Shown here: piece after piece, positions 18,301-24,740 of the stretch
Layout of the letters: the number at the start of each line of letters is the position of its first letter
How positions within the stretch are numbered: the first letter of the stretch is position 1
Assembly: GCF_900659615.1 (NCBI RefSeq)
Contig: NZ_CAACUY010000029.1
Location: 1-64,000, forward strand
Length of the DNA stretch: 64,000 nt
Reading direction: 5' to 3'
Origin: Actinomadura fibrosa
GTDB taxonomy: Bacteria; Actinomycetota; Actinomycetes; Streptosporangiales; Streptosporangiaceae
Program-made: the position numbers and the translations under genes
The notes under the pieces: generated by a model
What the model was told of the DNA's origin: nothing
Seen by the model: only the letters and a program-made list of their open reading frames with translations
Databases searched by the model: none

Positions 18301-18886
18301 CGCCCCGCAGGAGCGCGACCGCCTCGTCCAGCACCTCGTCGCTGTGCACGCGCTCGTACTGCATGAGCAGCCCGTAGCCGAGCAGGACCATGACGGGAGG
18401 GCTCATCAGATGGCCGTCCGGCATGTCCGCCCGGACGCCGCGGAAGAGTTCGAGGGCCCTGTCCATGGCCGCGGTGTCGTTCGTCTCGATGGAACGCTGG
18501 AACAGCAGTCCGGCCTCCCGCGCCCGTCCGAGGAACGCGGTCGGGTCCGCGGCCGTCCCGCCCTCGACTGCCGTGCGCTCGCGGCTCGCCCGGCGGGCTC
18601 GCATCTCGTCCTGGAGCGGCCCGGGAACCAGCTCCGGGTCGACGACGGACACCGTGTGGAAGAGCCGTACGGCCGCCTCCCGCTCGGCCGTGTCCGACGA
18701 CGTCAGGAAGCGGTACCAGCGGAGCCAGGCCAGTGTCGCGATGACGTCGGTCTCAAGGTCCCGTGCCTGCTGCCGGACGACCGCGTCGATGTCGCGGCCG
18801 ACATCCGTGCCCGCGATGACCGACACGTCGCCGGTGGCCTGGAACCGGGCCAGCCTGTCGGTCAGGCTCCGGTACGGCTCGTTCAT
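15386..18886 (-). CDS. TPR-CHAT protease, catalytic residues intact (second of tandem pair)
   Basis: This is a 1166-residue protein from the ATG at 18886, which overlaps the RES stop codon as ATGA. The frame stays open upstream, but that extension is antisense-like to the RES gene. TPR-like repeats fill about residues 80-830. The CHAT domain has His in HFACHG (about H1032), Cys in LSACETA (about C1076), GSLWTVDD, and a terminal WAPYVHAGI. It is directly upstream of its paralogue with a 3-nt gap. Their TPR regions have diverged more than their CHAT domains, which suggests different partners or ligands feeding the same protease chemistry. Position directly after a RES toxin suggests the protease may release or destroy the antitoxin. 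Confidence 0.9.
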   Translation of the reverse strand: MNEPYRSLTDRLARFQATGDVSVIAGTDVGRDIDAVVRQQARDLETDVIATLAWLRWYRFLTSSDTAEREAAVRLFHTVSVVDPELVPGPLQDEMRARRASRERTAVEGGTAADPTAFLGRAREAGLLFQRSIETNDTAAMDRALELFRGVRADMPDGHLMSPPVMVLLGYGLLMQYERVHSDEVLDEAVALLRGGVERMPAGHELRSSALMGLAGGLQLKLMTRPDPALLAEVNAVAREAQECSAADSPMTPLITIAADMMRGLNPDAPEREQRKHDAALDAARTALAAAPPGDAGRPQALLHLGGLLAVRYEQERVPALLDEAETRLREAYETGGHLGEFELPVRGLLGTVLAMKAQANGEQFPQEALDLLGDGAQDLPEGAMAGPLVQSNLAVARWRRYHDTGEAADLDAAIETARRALDRSDADSATRPSIMMNLASGLQDRFRSTGDSAALSEAVALAEQARRAVQDGAPEQVPVLLVLAQGLQLSYSANGGAELLERAISVGRDAERLAHDGHPHRCDALLGFADSLRLSGEAAADPALLDEAAGMIRDAARASGGDPSPAAGTANPLAVTLLSRYVLTRDLADLDEAAAALRDAVAATPAGGNGRAECLGLLGHVLHLRHHHLGPSERASLQQARSALAEAFRAPHPTSRFVATAMELGAVAGELREWSAAAEAFGAGVGTLPRLAGRGLAAADRDRQLLHTADLAADAAACALSAGDMERAVELLEEGRAVQFAMTLETRSDQSALRAAAPALADRYDALRNRLELSEPEKATASWRERIRRLAGEWDALLDEIRRVPGMDGFLRPLGVRDLRAEAAGGAIVYLNVSRFRSDAIVVTPDGVDTVGLKVRFDQDADARERAFRDAVDTLPSSEETVTGTLEWLWDECVERVLEKLGHTGTPVEGERWPRIWWCPGGPLATLPVHAAGNRAGESALDRVVSSYIPTARALRHARGRERLTKDMLDRMLLVAMRNTPDADALPGIAEECAWLKNRFPKAHELRDDHAVRDAVLARLPEHPVAHFACHGTFDPGAPHEGRLLLHDHAERPLTIARLSALDLGGAALAYLSACETARVPAARAGEAVQLVSAFQLAGFANVVGSLWTVDDMVSRTVTQTFYEALTAGTGDRCDIAGALHRAVRALRSEGAAQSDWAPYVHAGI

Positions 18887-19581
18887 GCGGCCCCTCTCCC
18901 AGTGGCCGGCCGCGCTCCTGAGGGCGGTCTGCGGAGCGTGACGCGGTAGGAGGCGAGCGCGACCCTGAGCCACTGCGTTCCCGCGTCGTCGTCGAGGTGG
19001 ATCTGCCGGGACGGCGTCGGAGCGAGGGCCGACGCGGCGCCCCGGTCCGCGAACAGGATCAGCGTCGGCCTGGACGTGTCGCGCAACGACTGCCAGACGA
19101 TGCCCTGCGCCCATTCCGCCTGTTCGCGGATCCAGTGCCCCACCGCCCGCGTCTGCGCGTACAGCGCCCCCTCGGCGGTCACGAGCCAGGGCTCCTGCGC
19201 GACGGCGGCCAATGCCGGCCCGTCGAGCAGGCTCACCAGGAAGAGCGGCTTCTCGACGGTGACCGCGCTGATCGTCCGGCCCCTCACCTCCCTGGCGCGC
19301 AGGTGCCGGTACCCCCGGTCGTCGCGCGGCAGGCCGCGCAGGAACGCCTCGGCGAGCGCGGTCTGCGGGGACAGCCCGGCGTACAGGTACTCGTACTCGT
19401 CGGCGGGCGTGGAGTCGAAGCGGCCGCCGCCGAAGTGCTCGTCGGAGCCTCTCGCGTTGAACTGGGCCGGCCCGTAGCGGCGCGAGTGCACGCGCCACAA
19501 CGTCTCCCCGGCGGGCAGCAGGTAGGAGACCGGTGTGCCGTCGTAGCGCTTCGGCAGCGAGTGAGGCGTCGGATGACCCAT
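18883..19581 (-). CDS. RES-domain toxin (NAD+ phosphorylase family), copy 2
   Basis: This is a 232-residue protein. The ATG at 19581 lies 2 nt after the antitoxin-like stop; a 44-residue upstream extension reads into that gene and is rejected. RES signatures are R54 in GGGRFDS, Y67 in YEYLYAG, E78 in ALAEAFL and S165 in WQSLRD. By family knowledge it would degrade cytosolic NAD+ using phosphate. It differs considerably from copy 1 at 2099-2755, so the two pairs are likely to be insulated from each other. Its stop overlaps the start of the CHAT gene (ATGA). Toxin and protease are therefore made from the same message, which is unusual for a simple toxin-antitoxin pair. Confidence 0.88.
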   Translation of the reverse strand: MGHPTPHSLPKRYDGTPVSYLLPAGETLWRVHSRRYGPAQFNARGSDEHFGGGRFDSTPADEYEYLYAGLSPQTALAEAFLRGLPRDDRGYRHLRAREVRGRTISAVTVEKPLFLVSLLDGPALAAVAQEPWLVTAEGALYAQTRAVGHWIREQAEWAQGIVWQSLRDTSRPTLILFADRGAASALAPTPSRQIHLDDDAGTQWLRVALASYRVTLRRPPSGARPATGRGAA

Positions 19582-19583
19582 CG

Positions 19584-20261
19584 TCACACCCCCGGATCCA
19601 CGGCCCGCGCCGCCGAGACCAGCACCGCGTCGTCCAGCCGCCCGAGCGCTTGCGACGGGATCCTGCCCTCCAGCCAGGCGTTCGGGCACAGCCACCAGTC
19701 CGCCGCTCCCCACGGGTCGTCGGCGGCCTCCAGGAAGGCGTTGATGTAGCGCACCAGCGGGATGGGGCTACCGTCCGTGGAGAACTGGAACTCCGGCCAC
19801 TGCCCCCCTCCGTCGGGGCGCCGCAGCAGGATCAGGTCCGGGTCGTCCGGGTCCAGGCCGAGGGCGACGAGGTCGTCCTCGCTCAGCGCCGGGGCCTTGA
19901 GCAACCGCCGTTCCGCCCAGAACTCCACCTCCTGGGGCCCGATGACGTCTCCGGCGACCTCCAGGCCGTCCATCTCCTCCAGGAGCCGCCGGGAGACCAG
20001 CGCCACATCGTCGACCGCGGTGCCGCGCCGGGCGGCGCGCAGAACCGGCAGGAGGGGATCGTCGTCCGGCAGGACCGCGGACAGCACCTCGACCAGCTCG
20101 TTCCGCGCGTCCCAGTCGGCGCCGCCCGGCCGTTCCGCGGCGATCCTCGCGGCCACCCGCCGCAGCAGGCTCCTGGTGTCCGCGCCCACCTGCATCGCGA
20201 CGCGTCCCCAGGAATCCGCCAGCATGCCGAGCACCAGCCCGAAACCGGTCATGTCCGCCAC
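19584..20261 (-). CDS. ParS/Xre-like toxin-binding antitoxin for RES, copy 2
   Basis: This is a 225-residue protein from a GTG at 20261 behind GGGAGAGG; an internal ATG at 20252 is the alternative. The start lies inside the end of the radical-SAM gene (13-nt overlap). The C-terminal part (about 155-225) has WPEFQFSTDG, a VRYINAFLE helix and DPWGAADWWL, the same toxin-binding pattern as copy 1. The N-terminal ~150 residues are helical and acidic with no clear DNA-binding motif. It precedes the RES gene in the normal antitoxin-first order. If the CHAT proteases encoded downstream cut this protein, the RES toxin would be freed; that is inference only. Confidence 0.78.
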   Translation of the reverse strand: MADMTGFGLVLGMLADSWGRVAMQVGADTRSLLRRVAARIAAERPGGADWDARNELVEVLSAVLPDDDPLLPVLRAARRGTAVDDVALVSRRLLEEMDGLEVAGDVIGPQEVEFWAERRLLKAPALSEDDLVALGLDPDDPDLILLRRPDGGGQWPEFQFSTDGSPIPLVRYINAFLEAADDPWGAADWWLCPNAWLEGRIPSQALGRLDDAVLVSAARAVDPGV

Positions 20262-20890
20262 GTCACCTCTCCCACCTCGACTCCGGACGCGGCAAGCCGC
20301 TCCACTACCAGCTCCGGTTCACCGGGACGCGGGATCCCGACGAACCAGACCCGATCCCCCTCCTGGCAGATCTGCATGCGCGGCCCGTCATCCGGGACGC
20401 CGCCGTACCGCTCCCGCCCGAGGGCGGTCAGCGGCACCAGGCTCTGGTTCGACGAGCCCCGCCATGGCAGGGACGACGGGCGGCGCGCCACGTACGGCCC
20501 GGTCATCACGGCGTCGGCCAGGTCCAGGACCCGCCGCGCCGGCGCGGACCGCCGGAGCCGGTGCAGGGGGTAACCCGAGTACACGAGGACGTCGACGGGC
20601 CGGGAGCCGCGCCAGTCGCGCACTCCGGCCAGCAGCTCGGCGACGGCCGCGGCCTGCTGGAAGGGCTCGCCGCCGGACACGGTGACCCCGTCCACCCGCC
20701 CGGGCAGCGAGTCGAGCCAGCCGAGCAGCATGTCGACGCCGACGGCGCCGCCGCCGTCGCGCGCCCACGTGTCGGCCGCCACGCACCCGGCGCAGCCGAG
20801 CGTGCAGCCCTGCACCCAGATGCCGGCGCGGCGCCCAGGGCCGAGCGCGGTCACCGGGAAGTGGGTGCGGTTCAGCCGCAGCGCGGTCAT
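20249..20890 (-). CDS. Small radical-SAM (4Fe-4S single cluster) protein
   Basis: This is a 213-residue protein from the ATG at 20890, which overlaps the upstream stop (ATGA). The radical-SAM cluster motif is the C-x3-C-x2-C at C29, C33 and C36 in WVQGCTLGCAGC. The SAM-binding GGE is at 73-75 (VTVSGGEPFQQ). Size and layout match NrdG/activase-like minimal radical-SAM proteins rather than the longer peptide-modifying enzymes with SPASM domains. There is no adjacent anaerobic ribonucleotide reductase or other glycyl-radical enzyme. Its target is therefore unknown and may be one of the operon's own proteins or a small molecule. It sits between the unknown helical protein and the antitoxin. Confidence 0.85.
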   Translation of the reverse strand: MTALRLNRTHFPVTALGPGRRAGIWVQGCTLGCAGCVAADTWARDGGGAVGVDMLLGWLDSLPGRVDGVTVSGGEPFQQAAAVAELLAGVRDWRGSRPVDVLVYSGYPLHRLRRSAPARRVLDLADAVMTGPYVARRPSSLPWRGSSNQSLVPLTALGRERYGGVPDDGPRMQICQEGDRVWFVGIPRPGEPELVVERLAASGVEVGEVTWRT

Positions 20891-22200
20891 CGCGGCCGCT
20901 CCCGCCGCCGCGCCTTCTGCACCGTCCTGCGCCGCGGCGCCATCGCCCGGACCGGCAGCGGCCGCTCGCCGGGCTCGGTCAGCTCCCGGGTCGCCACGCG
21001 GACGCCCTCCCCGGCGAGCCGATCGCGGACCTTCCGGAACTCCTCGCACCACGCCTCCGCGCGCTCGCGGTCCACCCGGCGCTCCTCCTCGCCTCCGGCC
21101 CCCTGGGTGCGCCGCACCCCGGCCCTCAGTTCCATGCCGTCGATGACCAGCGCGACGGCGTGGTCCGGCCAGTCACCGCGCGACAGCTCCAGCCGCTCGC
21201 CGACGCGCAGCGTCTCCAGGTCCTCGGTGACGTCGAACCCCAGGTCGGACACGGCCTCGACGAGAGCCGCCCGCACCTGGCGCCGCTCGGCCTCGGCCCG
21301 CAGTCCGGCGCACCTCGCCGCGGCCCGCGCGCGCAGTGCCGCGTCCAGCTCCCGCTCCCGCCTCACCACCTGCGCGAGCGCCGCCCGCAGCGGTTCCGCC
21401 GCCGGCGCGGCGTCCTGCCCGAGCGCCTGGAGCAGCATCGACGCGTCGAGCGCGTCCGCCCTGGACCGCCGCGCGGCCGCATTGGCCTTGGCGACCCGGT
21501 GCCGCAGGTCGTCCAGCCGGCTCCGCTCCTCGTGCCGGTCCGGGACGAAGACCCGCGCCGCGGACTCCTGGACGAGGATCCGGTCGGGCTCGCGGGCGTC
21601 GAGGGCCAGGCGCCCGACGACGCGGGCGACGTCCGCGGCGATCCCGTCCGCGTGCGCTCGCTCGGCGGCCCGCGCGCGGTCGGCGCGCGACGCGGCGACC
21701 GCCTCCGCCGACAGCACCTCCGGAGGCACCGAACCCGGCCTCGCCTCAAGCCACGCCTTCGCCATCCTCGCCTCGACGTCCGCTGCGGCGGCGTGCGCCA
21801 GCCACCGCTCGGCCCGCTCCAGCTCCGTTTCCACCGAGGCGCACCAAGCGTCGAGCTCCTCGATCGGGCGCCCGGCCGGTGACAACGGCGGCGGCAGCGC
21901 GGGAGCGGCCGCGGTCATGGCCTCCGCGGCCCCGGTGGCGGCGGTGGCGCATTCCGCGGCCAGGACGGTGAGGCGTGCGTTGCGGTCCACGACGCGCAGC
22001 GCGGCCCGCTCCCACTCCGACCTCGCCTCCTGCTCGGCCAGCCACTGCGCGTACCGCGCCTCCATGTGCTCGCCGAACGCGGCCATCGCCCCGCCGGCGG
22101 CCGTGACGGCGGCGCCCGCGACGGCCGCGCCCGCAGCGGCCGTCAGCGCGGCACCGCCCAGCACGACCACGCCGACCTCGAAGACCCCGAACGAGCTCAT
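20887..22200 (-). CDS. Unknown helical protein with hydrophobic N-terminus
   Basis: This is a 437-residue protein from the ATG at 22200, overlapping the kinase stop (ATGA). Residues ~8-40 form a long Ala/Gly/Val hydrophobic stretch (VVVLGGAALTAAAGAAVAGA), probably one or two membrane helices. Most of the rest is Ala/Glu/Arg-rich and predicted coiled coil (EARSEWERAALRVVDRN; RRERELDAALRARAAARCAG). Residues ~330-390 look more globular: DLGFDVTEDLETLRVGERLEL and HAVALVIDGMELRAGV. That C-terminal part could be a small binding domain. I recognise no family. Its fixed place between a kinase and a radical-SAM gene suggests it is a kinase substrate or a scaffold at the membrane. Confidence 0.7.
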   Translation of the reverse strand: MSSFGVFEVGVVVLGGAALTAAAGAAVAGAAVTAAGGAMAAFGEHMEARYAQWLAEQEARSEWERAALRVVDRNARLTVLAAECATAATGAAEAMTAAAPALPPPLSPAGRPIEELDAWCASVETELERAERWLAHAAAADVEARMAKAWLEARPGSVPPEVLSAEAVAASRADRARAAERAHADGIAADVARVVGRLALDAREPDRILVQESAARVFVPDRHEERSRLDDLRHRVAKANAAARRSRADALDASMLLQALGQDAAPAAEPLRAALAQVVRRERELDAALRARAAARCAGLRAEAERRQVRAALVEAVSDLGFDVTEDLETLRVGERLELSRGDWPDHAVALVIDGMELRAGVRRTQGAGGEEERRVDRERAEAWCEEFRKVRDRLAGEGVRVATRELTEPGERPLPVRAMAPRRRTVQKARRRERPR

Positions 22201-24422
22201 GCGTGCCCTCCGAGGATCCGGTTCATGGCGTCCTGCCGCTGCCTGTTCCAACTCGAAAGGCGGATGATCGCCCACACCGCGTGCCCGACCGCGACCGCGA
22301 GCGGGACCGACAGCGGGAACACGGCGGTCAGCAGACCGGTCGCGCAGAGTGTCGCGAACACCAGCAGGCAGCCGCCGCAGCCGCCCGCGGAGCGCATCGT
22401 CGCTCCGGCGCGCCCGACGAGCACGGAGACGCGCTGCAGGAGCGAGTACTGGGGGTGGTAGAGCGAGCCGATCTGGTGGGCCAGCGTCGCCTCGCAGGCG
22501 CACTGGAACGCGAGAACGGCCATCGTGAAGATCATCACCAGGCCGGCGTAGCGGAACGTGAAGAAGTTCGCGCCGAAGAGGAACACGACCCAGATCCCGC
22601 CCATGATGCCCGTACCGCCGGCCACCGCGCCGTACGCAGCCGCCCGTCCGGCCAGCCGCTCGGCTTCGAGCTGCTGCCAGCGCGCCGTCCGTTCCGCCTG
22701 CCGGGCCCGGCCCTGGTCGATCGCGCTGCGCGTCCGCCGCGCCTCGTCCGCCGCCACGGGCACCGCCTGCCGGACGGCCAGCAGGCGCAGCGGATCGGAC
22801 CCCGCCGCGACCAGCAGCGTCTCGAACCAGTCGACCCGGACCGGCATCCGCGAACGGCCCGCGATGATCTCCGCCCGCAGTTCCTCTCCGGCCGCTCGCG
22901 GATCGAGGCAGGCCAGCAGCAGCCGCGCGGCGACCTCCGGAGCGGCCTCGGGATCCACGTGCTCCAGCGTTCCGGCGAGAGCCGGCCAGGTGCGGACGAT
23001 GCCGGCGGCGTCCAGGCGCCATCTGCGGGCCGCCTCCCGCCACCGCTCAGCGATCTCCGCGAGGCCGGAGCCGCCGGGGGCGCCGTCGAGTACGTCCAGC
23101 ACCCGGTGCGGAAGCAGCTCGGACACGACCCGCCCGGCGCGTGCCTCGCCTCCCACGGCACGCCGCGCGAGACCGGGCAGGTCGACCGGTGTGAGCCGCG
23201 AACCCGCGTACACGGGCGGCAGCTCCCCGTCGAGCCAGCGCAGCAACATCATCAACTGGACGTCGCCCGGCGCGGGGCCGCCGAAGAGATCGATGACCTC
23301 GTCCCTGCCCGCGACGTCGTCGTTCCTCGGATCGTCGAACTGCAGAAGCCAGGCGCGCAGCGTCTCCAGCGCCTGCCCTGGCCGGGCGAAGAAGCGCCGC
23401 ACCGTCTCTTCCCAGTGCTCCGCCATCGCGGCGGCCAGCTCCGCCCGGTCCTCGTACACCCGCTCCCGGAACAGGAACGGCTTGACCGCGTCCTTGTCCA
23501 GCAGGGGCGCCGAGCTCTCACGGACGGCAGGTGAGCCGCCCGTGCTCCACTCGGCGAACTCATCGGCACCCCAGCGGTCTTGAGGATCGCGCACCAGCAG
23601 GCCGCGGCACAGCAGCCGGAGCCGCGCGTCCTCCACCCGGGCGGTGTCCACCGGGCGGGACGCCAGGTGGAGCATGACGGCCTCCGGAAGCATGCCCGCG
23701 AACGGACGCTCGCCGAGAGCCAGTTCACGCACGATGATGCCGAGCGACCACCAGTCGCGGCTCGGCGACACCATCCCGGCGAACGTCTCCGGCGCCGTGT
23801 AGGCCAGGGTGTGCCCCGCCGAGGTGAACATCGCCGACTGGTCCAGGTAACGGCTCGACCCGAAGTCGGCGAGGGCCAGCTCCAGCGGTTCCCGCGAGCG
23901 CACCAGGACGTTCTCCGGCTTGAGGTCCTGATGGATCACCTTCGCCGCGTGCAGCGCGGCCAAGCCCTCCGCGATCTGGGCCGCGACCCTGACGACCGCC
24001 GGCGTCTCAAGGGCCGTCCCCCGCTCCTCGATGTATTCGCGCAGGGTGCCGCCGGGCAGGTACTCCATGACCTCGAACGCGCGCCCGTCGGCGTTCCCCG
24101 TCTCCAGAAGGCGGACCACGCGAGGTGACCGCACGACGGCCAGGCCCCGCCACATCTTCCCGTCGGGGACGACGCCGCGGCGGTAGAGCTTGAGGACGAG
24201 TTCGCGCCCGTCGGCGTCCCGCACGTGAAGCATGTCGGCCTCGGCACCCGCCGACGGTAGTTCGCGAAGCCTGGTGAAACGTTCGGCGAGCCGGCCGCTG
24301 AGCCGTACCTCGTCGGCACGCTCCGCCGGGCCGAGGTCCTCCCGGCGCGTCGCGGTCGGATCCGCCTCCGCCGGCTTCACGACCGGCTCGTGCCGCGTCT
24401 GGTCCGGCCGGATCTCCCCCAT
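22197..24422 (-). CDS. Membrane-anchored Ser/Thr protein kinase, first gene of operon
   Basis: This is a 741-residue protein from the ATG at 24422; a 22-residue upstream extension lacks a ribosome site. The N-terminal kinase domain spans about 45-330: K78 in LVLKLY, HQDLKPEN at 164-171 (HQD replaces the usual HRD), DFG at 186-188 and the activation-loop end TAPE at 209-212. A helical middle region of ~270 residues has no recognised domain. The C-terminus carries two hydrophobic pairs, about 603-645 and 683-725, with a Cys cluster (GGCGGC) before the second, so the kinase is tethered to the membrane by its tail. It heads the eight-gene run and probably supplies the input signal. Its promoter should lie in 24423-24640. 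Confidence 0.88.
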   Translation of the reverse strand: MGEIRPDQTRHEPVVKPAEADPTATRREDLGPAERADEVRLSGRLAERFTRLRELPSAGAEADMLHVRDADGRELVLKLYRRGVVPDGKMWRGLAVVRSPRVVRLLETGNADGRAFEVMEYLPGGTLREYIEERGTALETPAVVRVAAQIAEGLAALHAAKVIHQDLKPENVLVRSREPLELALADFGSSRYLDQSAMFTSAGHTLAYTAPETFAGMVSPSRDWWSLGIIVRELALGERPFAGMLPEAVMLHLASRPVDTARVEDARLRLLCRGLLVRDPQDRWGADEFAEWSTGGSPAVRESSAPLLDKDAVKPFLFRERVYEDRAELAAAMAEHWEETVRRFFARPGQALETLRAWLLQFDDPRNDDVAGRDEVIDLFGGPAPGDVQLMMLLRWLDGELPPVYAGSRLTPVDLPGLARRAVGGEARAGRVVSELLPHRVLDVLDGAPGGSGLAEIAERWREAARRWRLDAAGIVRTWPALAGTLEHVDPEAAPEVAARLLLACLDPRAAGEELRAEIIAGRSRMPVRVDWFETLLVAAGSDPLRLLAVRQAVPVAADEARRTRSAIDQGRARQAERTARWQQLEAERLAGRAAAYGAVAGGTGIMGGIWVVFLFGANFFTFRYAGLVMIFTMAVLAFQCACEATLAHQIGSLYHPQYSLLQRVSVLVGRAGATMRSAGGCGGCLLVFATLCATGLLTAVFPLSVPLAVAVGHAVWAIIRLSSWNRQRQDAMNRILGGHA

Positions 24423-24740
24423 CCTTCTGCCCCCTGCTGTATCGCCGGGAAACGTCTTGCCGGCGGCCCCGCCAAGCGATCTCCGCACCGCGATCCGGTC
24501 CGTCGGTCATGCCGGATCACCATTACTCGGAATCACGACGATCGTGGACGACGCTAGCGCAGCACTCGCCACAAATCGGTTCACGAGCCGCTAAAGCAGG
24601 TCTTTTCCAGCAGATAGACATCATCACTAGAAAGAGACCCCGTGCTTTCCCGGAAGCACTGGTTACAAGGGTCAGAGGTGCCCAGAGGCACCTGGATCGG
24701 TGAGGGCGGCCGGTCTCCGACGGCTCTCTTGGTCGTCCGG
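24423..24740. other. 318-bp intergenic region: operon promoter and hairpins
   Basis: No gene is supported. The part next to the kinase start must hold the promoter of the eight-gene operon. The part next to 24741 has two hairpins (24642-24693) that fit termination of the Sel1/DUF6882 gene. Base composition is clearly less GC-rich from 24540 to 24660. Confidence 0.55.
24642..24693 (-). terminator. Tandem hairpins after the Sel1/DUF6882 gene
   Basis: AGGTGCC-CAGA-GGCACCT at 24676-24693 is a 7-bp stem with a 4-base loop. GTGCTT/AAGCAC at 24642-24659 is a second stem. On the minus strand the second hairpin is followed by a T-rich run (TCTCTTTCT), consistent with factor-independent termination before the kinase operon. 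Confidence 0.5.

Noticed and set aside
11819..18949. A 2376-residue open frame on the plus strand
   Set aside because: It is antisense to two TPR-CHAT genes, has no ribosome site or domains, and arises from GC-rich codon bias.
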